Source: Theodoxus fluviatilis | Lineage: Eukaryota; Mollusca; Gastropoda; Cycloneritida; Neritidae | Reading direction: 5' to 3' | Assembly: GCA_034096865.1 (NCBI GenBank) | Contig: JAWQFJ010028233.1 | Location: 47,501-72,500, forward strand | DNA length: 25,000 bases | Shown: positions 9,381-18,900 of the stretch, piece by piece | Position numbering within the stretch: position 1 is the first letter of the stretch | How the letters are laid out: each line of letters starts with the position of its first letter | Made by a program: the position numbers and the translations under genes | Notes under the pieces: model-generated | Told to the model about the DNA's origin: nothing | The model's database searches: none | What the model saw: only the letters and a program-made list of their open reading frames with translations

Positions 9381-9820
9381 TTGCTCTTGCTCTAAACAGA
9401 TTGCTCCTGCTCTAAACATATTGCTCTTGCTCTAAACAGATTGCTCTTGCTCTAAACAGATTGCTCCTGCTCTAAACATATTGCTCTTGCTCTAAACAGA
9501 TTGCTCCTGCTCTAAACAGATTGCTCTTGCTCTAAACAGATTGCTCCTGCTCTAAACATATTGCTCTTGCTCTAAACAGATTGCTCTTGCTCTAAACAGA
9601 TTGCTCCTGCTCTAATCAGAGTTTTCCTGTTCTAAATATATTGCTCCTGCTCTAAACAGATTGCTCTTGCTCTAAACAGATTGCTCCTGCTCTAAATACA
9701 TTGCTCCTGCTCTAAATATATTGCTCCTGCTCTAAACAGATTGCTCTTGCTCTAAACATATTGCTCCTGCTCTAAACAGATTGCTCTTGCTCTAAACATA
9801 TTGCTCTAGCTCTAAACATT
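9381..9820. repeat. 20-bp minisatellite, 22 copies
   Basis: The unit ttgctcttgctctaaacaga repeats in exact 20-base register 22 times. Variants are mostly ctt/cct at position 7 and caga/cata at the end. Only the unit at 9621 is strongly diverged. The array ends 15 bases from the splice donor of the lectin exon, so it occupies the first part of that intron. Confidence 0.97.
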
Positions 9821-9835
9821 AAACGTTACACTCAC

Positions 9836-10012
9836 CCCACACTTGGACTTCACAGATGTTCTGTTCGACTCCGGCCCTCCTCAGCTCCACAATGCTGCCT
9901 GAGGTGGAGCAGCTGAAGCTGCTGGTAGCGGTTGTGACAACAGTACAGTTCTGCGCTGGACCGCCCGTGCTGTTCAAAATGTTAATCGTGGTTCCAACAA
10001 ATCGCCCAGAGA
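9836..10012 (-). CDS. fucolectin/F5-8C-like lectin domain, C-terminal exon
   Basis: The minus strand shows acceptor …gaaacctttcag-type sequence (cctttcag at 10013-10020), 2+174+1 bases and donor gtgagt. The 58 codons start S-G-R-F-V-G-T-T-I and end N-I-C-E-V-Q-V-W. R-F-V-G followed about 45 residues later by C-E-V-x-V-W/Y is the closing strand pattern of fucolectin-type (F5/8 type C, galactose-binding-like) domains. Internal cysteines (N-C-T, F-S-C-S) and two N-x-S/T sites (N-S-T, N-C-T) fit a secreted glycoprotein. These domains bind fucose and related glycans and act in innate recognition. The first part of the domain, with the WW-x-V-D-L-like motif, was looked for upstream on this strand and not found, so the 5' exon(s) lie beyond the window or were missed. 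Confidence 0.75.
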
Positions 10013-10020
10013 CTGAAAGG

Positions 10021-13000
10021 AAACAATAACTGAGAAGATGAACAAATAAACGTATTTGATCTGCTAATGTATGTGACTTTCACTATGAAATGAGTCAACT
10101 ACACTTTGACGACTTTGAGCGATAGCCCTAAATAGATCAGGGGGTTGTGTGTTGCTAATGTTGCAATTTTCATTCTAACCACTCCAAAAATGTTCCATCT
10201 CTATGGTGTGCAATGCAGTTTTCAAATGTTGCCATCAAACTTGTTTTAAAATGCTTTGATAGCGCCAACCCTGTCCAAAATTAATGGAGAAAAGCTATCA
10301 ACACGGGTGTTTTCTGTCACTCTTTTCTCCTTTTCCAACAAAGAAATTGCTTCCATATTTTGCATCTTACCAGAGCCTGTGTTCTTATGGACGAAAATAA
10401 TGGAGTCTTGATGGAAAGACTGAACTAGTCTCCTAATGGCTGGGTAGCTTTAAACAGACTGATGTGTAAATCATGTGGAAAAGTTTGCAAATATTCTGAC
10501 GTCATTTCCTTGGTGTGTCAACTTCGGAGGGTAGCGACTTCAACAGGATGTAACTCGCCAATAACCGGTCTGATTTTGAGGCGGTTTTCATCGTTGGAAA
10601 ACGCATTTATAACACTTTCCAAATCAGCCAGTGGCTCAAAATCGACGAAAATGCAGCAGATACTATTTTCCTGGTGAAATGTGACATATGTGCATAGGAG
10701 TAAGCCTTTAAGTTTAACGATTGCAGGTTTGAATTTTTGACTATATTTAAAATGTGAATGCCATGTTAAAAGAAAGTAATATAACCATGATCAACAGGCC
10801 CAGTGATCAGGAGGTAAAGTGTAAAGTGGTTTGAGACCCGCACATTGGTGATAAGTCGCTATATGAAACAACATTATCTTTATATTTTACGTCATGATAA
10901 ATTCGCCTCAAGTAATAGTGAGTTTTGCAAGGAAACGTACACCAAAATATTCCGGGGGATATGCCATTTTTCTGATTTTGAAATGTTCTGACTTCAGCCT
11001 CCATTTTGCCCCTTCTTAGTGTACGTCCTTCAATTCAACCAGAAATGAACATGAGGCGTATCGACTGGAACCCGGAAACGTGATCTGCTTGATCACTTTG
11101 TTCTATGCCATACCCGCGCAGTTTCAGCCACCAGATCGTTTCTGGACGCACCTGTACGCAGTGATGAAGTGTTTGTAAACAACTAAACATTTCTCTTCTC
11201 GGAGCAAATGACTAGGGAATGAGGCTGGGCGGGTGAGGTGGTTGAAGAAATGGCTTTACCTGGCCATTGAAAGTTGCGTATACTAATACGACGTTAGACA
11301 AACTAATCAATTGATGCTACTGTAATGTTTCACATCAGATCAATGCATTGGTGAGACACTTGCTTATAAACCCAAGCGCTTCTTTTCGCGATCATCCTTC
11401 CGTGACTATTTTGCGTTTCATGTCAAGCAGTCAAGTGCCTGATCCATAGGTTTGTATCCTGATCGATGGACATTAAACAAAGACATAACAATACACTATC
11501 ATACGTATGTAGAGTGCACACTGGATTGTTTTGCAGCCAATACCGTGTACCCACATTCGGTAGTTGACTCCAGTCAGAGTGCATGCACGATGTACCTGTA
11601 GAGTGCCCAACTGATTGGCTTGTCCGAGGCCATTATTCAAACAATTACTACCGGCACCTTTATCGTCAGAATGTTTTTAATGATACGAAAATGTGTCTGA
11701 ACGGATTGTGAGATGCTAGTAAAAGTGTACCAAAGAGGCTGAACTTTTGTTTTCGTGCTTTGGGACCCTGCTCAAACATGAACATGTGTAGAATATTTCC
11801 CCCAGTGTATCGCTTTTCACGAGAGTGTGGTGTAAAGCATGTTATACCCAATGTCAAAGTTTCGTGTCAGTGTACACTTTTTTGATTCGTGTAAATAATT
11901 CAGGGCAGGAGATAAGGGTGATTTCAGTTAATGAAGAATTGGACAGCTTTTTCTGCCTCAAGCAGGCGCAGCCTTCGGAACCTCGTTAGGGCAATCCTTG
12001 TCCTGGAAATCAGCAGCCAGTGACGATCCAGTCAAAGACTTGGGCAGTTTCAGGTATTTTTAATTTTATCTCCAGCAAGTGTCGAGAAGCATAGTTTACA
12101 TCAAGTTCATCGCTGACTTCTGCTTCTTATTGTCCACACGTGGATAAACCAACGGCAAAAACTCGAAAGTATTGTTTAAGAGCTTGTTAGAATTTCTCTC
12201 GTGTGATTCCACTTCTGCTTGAAGGCATTTGCTCTACCGAGGAGATGCGGGCACCATTCATATCATTGTAACGGTCACGTCACCACATTCTGACTGCTCG
12301 ATTTAGAGGCGAAAAACAACAGCCTTTTCTGAATGCTGGTGGTTAAGGAAAGGCACAGGTCACGGACGACACAATTATTTGCTCTGACCTTGCCGTCCGG
12401 CATGGATTTCATGCAGCATGATGTAAATTATTGTCTGTCGAGCTAGGACGCGTTGCTTAGGCTCCTAGATGGCGAAGAATGTCTCACGAGCGAGCAGGAA
12501 CAAGGTTTCTAGGCAACGACCAATCATCAGTTGGCAAAGCGGAAGTCCGAGACAAGAACAGTGCTGTGTCAATCAAGAGGTGGTAGAGAAGTTGCTGCTA
12601 AAGTAACTGAAGACACAGACACCACAGTTTATCACTTGATTGAACATACCATATCGAATGGCACTGGAACTTTGTAAAAGAAAAGAAAGCAACCCGGATG
12701 GGCATGTAGACAGTTTTGTGTAAAATGTTGTGCCGCGATAGATTCTGAATCCATCCAAGGGACACACTGTAGAGAGCGTATATGTACGGTGTATTGACGC
12801 TCCTTCAAGTGTGCAACAATACAAATATTTCAACAATGTTTGTCTAGTAATATCACACTCAGACACTCCTCAACATTTACAAATGAACAGGCAAACAGCA
12901 AATACTTCCTTGTGCGAAAACTTTTCCATATCTTTGAATCGACTTGTCCCTAAAAATGTTGAATTCTGGGAAAGTGACACGCATATTATTGGCACTACCG

Positions 13001-13675
13001 TCTGTAAAGTTCAACCTCTATTTGTAAGATCTCCGCCATTTTGAATTTTCCAGCAAACCGAGGCTAAATACCTCCGAAGCGTGATCGGCAGAATTCGCGT
13101 CTCACTGCGAGCGAGGTGCTGTATGCAACGCACTCGCCTCGCGCTTTCCTATGGTTCCTCGCCAATTCTCGCGAGATGCTAGTGTAGGCAACGTGTCAAC
13201 AGCTTTTTTTGCTGGAAGTTTTGAACGGATCACGGGCACACACGCCAGAGCTTTCTGGCTAAATGTATTATAGTCACGATGTGTCATTTTCAGTACTGGC
13301 TTCCTATCAATGTTGATGCCATATCTGACAGCTGTGAGTTAGACCCTCCTTTGTCTGGTATGAAACTGGCGGACTGCCATGCCATCTCTCTTGGTTTAGG
13401 GCCATGGGATATTTGCAGTCCCTGCATCTTTGGCTTTTGCTCTCAATAGGGAGAGTGTCACACACATTTTATTTTCTATGAACGTATCTCCTCCTTTGAA
13501 CCAAAACATGCGATATTGAAAATTTCAATTGTTGTAACATGTTAGAAATGTATGTGTTTCCAGTTACCTTGGAGGTGCTCTCGACAAGACAAATTGCCTA
13601 GTTACACAATGTAGTTCAGTGTAGATTGTTTTGAATTTGACGTCAGTTAAAGTTATTCTAGATGATATTGTGATT
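10021..13675. other. 3.6 kb with no supported feature
   Basis: This is probably the upstream intron or 5' flank of the minus-strand gene. Open frames are under 100 codons and show no domain pattern. Isolated CRE palindromes occur at 10497-10504 and 13638-13645. I see no tandem repeat, TIR or RNA gene. Confidence 0.4.
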
Positions 13676-14088
13676 TATCCCTCCAGGTTTACTGGAGGTC
13701 CTACAGACTTTATCCCTCCAGGTTTACTGGAGGTCCTACAGACTTTATCCCTCCAGGTTTACTGGAGGTCCTACAGACTTTATCTGTCTGTGTGTCTGTC
13801 TGTCCCGACTCCACGGCTTATATCTCAAAAACTACTGAACGGATTTCCTTGACATTTTGTACACTAACTGGAAGTTAGGTCCGATTGAATGTATCAAATT
13901 TTCAGAATCGAGGCTTGAAGAGAAAGTGGTTTTTTAAGGTCGTACACTCCAGAGTGCCTCCCCAAATACGCGATTCATGGAATGGCGAAATGCGTGACGT
14001 GATCAAAACTGACAGAACAATGCCAGCCACCGGGAGAGGAGCGGCGGCTCGAGATAAGGGAAGGGAGTACAGGAGGGGGTGGGGGGGG

Positions 14089-14089
<1 letters not shown>
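13676..14089 (+). repeat. dispersed modular repeat, copy D, hairpin module x3
   Basis: The 35-bp hairpin module (tatccctccaggtttactgg plus gtcctacagactt) is tandemly triplicated at 13676-13780, followed by the tctg run and the full left-monomer body. The 3' part (gatcaaaactgacagaacaa and aagggaagggagt) matches copy E but not copies A-C, so D and E form a subfamily. Confidence 0.85.

Positions 14090-14171
<82 letters not shown>
14090..14171. repeat. (GA)n microsatellite
   Basis: About 82 bases of nearly pure GA, ending at gctcttctcgagaggttg. That is, it abuts a truncated copy of the T-arm-like module's first bases. Confidence 0.95.
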
Positions 14172-14766
<595 letters not shown>

Positions 14767-14794
14767 ACAAGTGTTCGCAAGTAGGCCTATAAAT

Positions 14795-15165
14795 TATCCC
14801 TCCAGGTTTACTGGAGGTCCTACAGACTTTATCCCTCCAGGTTTACTGGAGGTCCTACAGACTTTATCTGTCTGTCTGTCTGTCTGTCCCGACTTCACGG
14901 CTTATATCTCAAAAACTACTGGACGGATTTCCTTGAGATTTTGCACACTAACTGGAAGTTAGGTCCGATTGAATGTATCAAATTTTCAGAATCGAGGCTT
15001 GAAGAGAAAGTGGTTTTTTAAGGTCGTACACTCCAGAGCGCCTCCCCAAATACGCGATTCATGGAATGGCGAAAATTCTGACGTGATCAAAGCTGACAGA
15101 ACAATGCCTGGCTACAGTATCGGGAGAGCAGCGGTGGCTATGACAGATAAGGGAAGGGATGACAC
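14795..15165 (+). repeat. dispersed modular repeat, copy E, hairpin module x2
   Basis: Two 35-bp hairpin modules (14795-14864), a (tctg) run and the left-monomer body, then the same 3' extension as copy D (gacagaacaatgcc, gataagggaaggga), ending at a poly-G tract. D and E probably arose by local duplication about 1.1 kb apart. Confidence 0.85.
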
Positions 15166-15193
15166 GGGGGGGGGGGGGGGGGGGGGGGGGGGG
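15166..15193 (+). repeat. 28-base poly-G tract
   Basis: An uninterrupted run of 28 G. It can form G-quadruplex structures, and its true length is uncertain because sequencing and assembly are unreliable on such runs. Confidence 0.95.
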
Positions 15194-15238
15194 ATTGTCC
15201 ACCCGCGCGGTCGGTTCAACTCTGGGAACAGCCACTCA

Positions 15239-15356
15239 GTCTCTTTTTTCGAGAGGTTGCTGGTTCGAACCCGACCTGTTTTTTTGTGTGTGTTTTTCCC
15301 TCTCTTTTCTCGAGAGGTTGCGGCAAAACCTGGAGGTTCAGCGCCAGCGGTTTTTA
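15239..15356 (+). repeat. T-arm-like repeat module, copy Y4 (duplicated head)
   Basis: The first head is ttcgagaggttgctggttcg with aacccgacc, then T/GT-rich sequence. A second head, tctcgagaggttgcgg, is fused directly to caaaacctggaggttcagcg, so its B-box is deleted. It then runs straight into the tctg/GT tract of the next modular repeat. Confidence 0.75.
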
Positions 15357-15358
15357 TC

Positions 15359-15440
<82 letters not shown>

Positions 15441-15880
15441 TGTCTGTCTGTCCCGACTTAACGGCTGATATCTCAAAAACTACTGGACGGATTTCCTTGA
15501 AATTTTGCACACTTACTGGAAGTTAGGTCAGATTGAATATATCAAATTTTCAGAATCAAGGCTTGAAAAGAAAGTGGTTTGTTAAGGTCGTAAACTCGAA
15601 AGCACCTCCCTAAATAGTCAATTGATGGAATGGCGAAATGGAAAATCAATAACGTGACGAGATTTTATCTGTATGTCTGCGTCTCTGTCCCGTAAACGGC
15701 TGATTTATGATAAATTACTGGACGGATTTCCTTGACATTTTGCACGCTTACTGGAAGTTAGGTTCGATTGAATGTATCAAATTTTCAGAATCGAGGTTTA
15801 AAAAGAAAGGGATTTATATAGGTCGTAAACTCGAAAACCTCTCCTCTCAAAATCATTTGACGGAATGGCCAACTCGAGAT
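15357..15880 (+). repeat. dispersed modular repeat, copies F and G (dimer) with (GT)n
   Basis: Copy F begins with tctg then about 75 bases of pure (GT)n (15364-15438), (tctg)n and the left-monomer body. Copy G (about 15661-15880) is a right monomer with the same diverged phrases as copy C. Here the hairpin module is replaced by the second block of Y4 upstream. Confidence 0.8.
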
Positions 15881-15919
15881 CGAGTCAAGCAGAGTTATCT
15901 TTTCCTACTAAGTAGTTGT

Positions 15920-16076
15920 ATTATATTTAACTCTTTTTTGTTTTAACTGTGCAGTGTGCGAGTTTTGGAATGCTTTGTATGAATGTAGACTTTTCATTGT
16001 AAACGCCATGAGCTTGCCTATTAGGGAAGGTATGGGCGTATAAGTAGTATGTATTATTATGTTATTATTATTATTA

Positions 16077-16144
<68 letters not shown>

Positions 16145-16145
16145 G
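15920..16145 (+). mobile_element. probable SINE 3' tail with (ATT)n
   Basis: A short stem-loop-like block (cgccatgagcttgcc … ggaaggtatgggcg) at 16004-16038 is followed by ataagtagtatgta and then about 90 bases of (TTA/ATT)n. This order resembles the 3' end of tRNA-derived SINEs that end in ATT repeats. No tRNA-like head was found upstream, so it would be 5'-truncated. It could instead be only a microsatellite beside unrelated sequence. Confidence 0.45.
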
Positions 16146-16839
16146 TGCGTGAATGAGTACAAAAACATACACAGTGAATTGACATTGCTTCAAGGTCAAG
16201 GTCGCCGGGGAGGTAAATGTTAAAAAACCAGGCATTTTTCACATTTTCCCAATTTTCTCTAACGATTTTGAGATTGGATACCTGACCTATATATGGTATA
16301 TAGGGCAAAGTAATCCTTATCTTTTGATACCATTTTGATTGACCTTGCTTCAAGGTCAAGGTCACAGGCGCTCTTTAAAGTTGAATTGTATACACATTTT
16401 GAACTGACCTTGACCCTGAACTATGGAAGATAACTGTTTCAAACTTAATAATTATGTTTGGCACGTGTAATAATTTTATAATAAGACAAATTTGGTCACA
16501 TATCATCAAGGTCAAGGTCACTTTGACCCTTATGAAATGTGACCAAAATGGGGTAGTGAACCACTCAAAGTGACCATATCTCATGGTAGAAAGTGTCAAT
16601 AAGCACCATTGTGCTTCCTATGTCTTCAATTAACAGCTTTGTGTTGCATGACCTTGGATGACCTGACCTTGGGTCAAGGTTACATGTATTTTGCTAGGAA
16701 AATGTGTTAAGCAGTTCTTAGTGTATAATGTCATTGCTAGGTTTAGTTGTTAGACCTGACCTTGAAGGTCACCTGAATGTCAAGGTCATATAAAGGTCAA
16801 GGTCAAGTATGTGAGTCGTAGGGGTATTGCCCTTCTTGT
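16146..16839. repeat. repeat element rich in TCAAGGTCA motifs
   Basis: About 700 bases carry roughly a dozen copies of TCAAGGTCA or its complement TGACCTTGA, several as tandem AAGGTCAAGGTCA (16350, 16506). One is a 15-bp palindrome, TGACCTTGAAGGTCA, at 16757-16771. The element ends with ggggtattgcccttcttgtt, right at the break in the retroelement-like pseudogene, as if it had inserted there. The motif equals the monomer site of NR5A/ERR nuclear receptors, but the copies may simply be the repeat's own substructure. Confidence 0.6.
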
Positions 16840-17537
16840 TAAGTTATCACTGCGTGCACGTCTTTCCTGGTCTTCCAGGTTCTCCTCTGCTCTATTCGCT
16901 CTAGCTGTCATTTCCGCCAACTTGTCACCGAGGTGGTCAAGGTAATCCTCCTGAGCTATTAGCTTGTCATTCATTTCGTTAACCTCCTTCTTCATCTCCT
17001 CTAACTTACCTTCAGACGTTGCTCACAGCCTCTCAGCGTTTTCATTTCCTCCAAGACCGTTGCCGTTGCCTTCTGTTGCCTTCTGTCCCAGTCTTCAATC
17101 AGTGCCTTCTGCGCTTCTTCCAGATCTCTCTTCTCCAATCCAGGTCCCGAGTTTTCTTCCACATTTCCCGAGAGAATAAGAAGGAAGGATATATCATAGC
17201 GGTACTGGAAGCTATACATTCGGGCTTTGTGGGGCAGAGGAAACTGATCCGTCAGACTGCAGCATGACTGGAGCGACGTACTCAGAATTGAGGAGTTCAG
17301 GAAAGGCACGATTTCCTCCGAAATAGCAGTGAAGCCCGCGACTGTCGTGCTCAGCAGACCAATCACGAAGTTCATCACTAGTCCTAAGATGAGACCAAGC
17401 ATGATCGCCACTGAAAGGAAGCCTGCACAGCTCAGCACATCTTTCAACGGGTTTGCACTCACAATTCGTTCTCCACGTGCTGCTCGCCGCGCATGCAGAC
17501 CAATTCGTGCACGGTACAAGTTCAGGTCAACACCCAT
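16840..17537 (-). pseudogene. retroelement ORF1-like relic with degenerate 2A motif
   Basis: From ATG at 17537 a 178-codon frame has a basic N-terminus (L-Y-R-A-R-I-G at 7-13), a hydrophobic segment at about 37-66, and a 2A-like element at 119-133: F-L-L-I-L-S-G-N-V-E-E-N-S-G-P-G (core 17139-17168). A charged helical stretch (L-E-E-A-Q-K-A-L-I…) follows. A one-base-type frame change near 17003 ends it. The next frame continues a coiled coil (K-L-E-E-M-K-K-E-V-N…) to L-E-D-Q-E-R-R-A-R-S-D-N-L, a pattern typical of LINE ORF1 coiled coils just before the RNA-binding part. It then stops where the TCAAGGTCA repeat begins. Active 2A needs D-x-E-x-N-P-G-P; here the D is N and the first P is S, so skipping should be lost. 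The reverse transcriptase part is absent. Assignment to a non-LTR element is inference; a 2A-bearing host gene fragment is the alternative. Confidence 0.55.
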
Positions 17538-17730
17538 CTCAATTTCAGTTCAGTCCAACAAATGAACAAATGAATGAAATGGAGCGGATTTTCAACACAC
17601 ACACAAATAGATACAACAATAGCTTGTCACATCTATGTAGGTTTCTTAATCGCCCCAGATTGAGTACGCTGGTTGAATAGCTTCAACAATTCTCACTGAA
17701 AGCAGCAGCACACAAGTCTCTGAAGAACAA
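17538..17730. other. flank of the ORF1-like relic
   Basis: This would be the 5' leader of the relic on the minus strand. Low-complexity gaatgaaatg-like sequence lies near 17560-17590, with nothing else recognised. Confidence 0.3.
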
Positions 17731-17743
17731 TATATATATATAT

Positions 17744-18359
17744 GTGACCAGCCACGACAAAACCAGTGCTAAGTCGCGCGGCACTATTTTGCGCTACGAC
17801 TGAAAAAAGGCAGGGAGGGTCATTCTGGGTGATTTTCACTTTTTGATGAAAATAGATTCTACGTGGTTCAAACTATCATGCCAGTAAAGGAAACATTTTG
17901 AAGAATTATATTTTGATGGTAAAATAAAGACTTTTGTGTTATGTATTGTTTCAAAAGTTCCCTGTAATTAGCGTTAATTGCCTAATTTTAGCCGCAATAA
18001 ACACACCTAAACCCTTGCAGAACCCCTTCATGTTATATACCGTTAGAAAGGCCACTCTCTCGGCGTTCCCGCTCTGTGCATGTCGAAGAAAAATAAGGTC
18101 AGCTATTTTTGGAAACGGAGTTTGAAATACCGTTGCTAAGGTGTTTAATGTCTGAAGAGGGTAAATCTTCTGAGACCGTTTTTTCAAAATGACAGCTGCT
18201 TCAGTACCCAACTTGAAATGCCTGTAACTCCTATTCTAATTAACTCACACTGTTCATTCTCATATCAAAACAAACAGAAATGAATGCAGAATTCAAAAGT
18301 ATTAAAACCCCATTTTGTCCAAAAATGGACTTAGCACTGGTTTTGTCGTGGCTGGTCAC
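17744..18359. mobile_element. MITE with 32-bp inverted ends inside TA tracts
   Basis: gtgaccagccacgacaaaac…ctaagtc at 17744-17775 is the exact inverse of gacttagcactggttttgtc…ggtcac at 18328-18359 (32 bases each). Both outer ends abut tatata sequence (17731-17743 and 18360-18414), consistent with TA-targeted insertion. The ~550-bp interior has no transposase; open frames there are short. Confidence 0.8.
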
Positions 18360-18651
<292 letters not shown>

Positions 18652-18710
18652 TGTGTAGATGAAGTGAGTTAAATAATAATCCACACCAACGGTATATCAA
18701 CCTGATTCAA

Positions 18711-18900
18711 TCACTCTGGTTCTCTTGCTGCTGCCACTATTGTTGCAATCGATATTGCTGCTGCTACTACTACTGCTCTTGCTAATGCAGTTGGTACTGC
18801 TGCTGCTGCTACTGCTGTTGCTACCGCTGCTGCTTCGGGTAATGCTGCTGCTGTTGTTGGTGCTAGTGCTACTGTTGTTGCTACTGCTGCCCCTACACCC
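18711..18900 (+). repeat. degenerate CTN trinucleotide tract
   Basis: Mostly ctg/cta/ctt triplets without a 30-base period (for example gctgctgctactactactgc). It leads without a break into the 30-bp array and looks like the ancestral or marginal sequence from which the array grew. Confidence 0.8.

Noticed and set aside
9381..9820. CRISPR-like regular array
   Set aside because: Units are contiguous 20-mers without unique spacers, in a eukaryotic intron; it is a minisatellite.
11100..11160. Candidate upstream lectin exon with a W-W pair on the minus strand
   Set aside because: The codons after the W-W pair are L-K-L and not V-D-L, no cysteines or splice sites fit, so it is probably chance.
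12440..12530. Possible RFX X-box or divergent promoter (ttgcttaggc, tttctaggcaac, ccaat)
   Set aside because: Matches are partial and no first exon or transcript start is apparent on either side.
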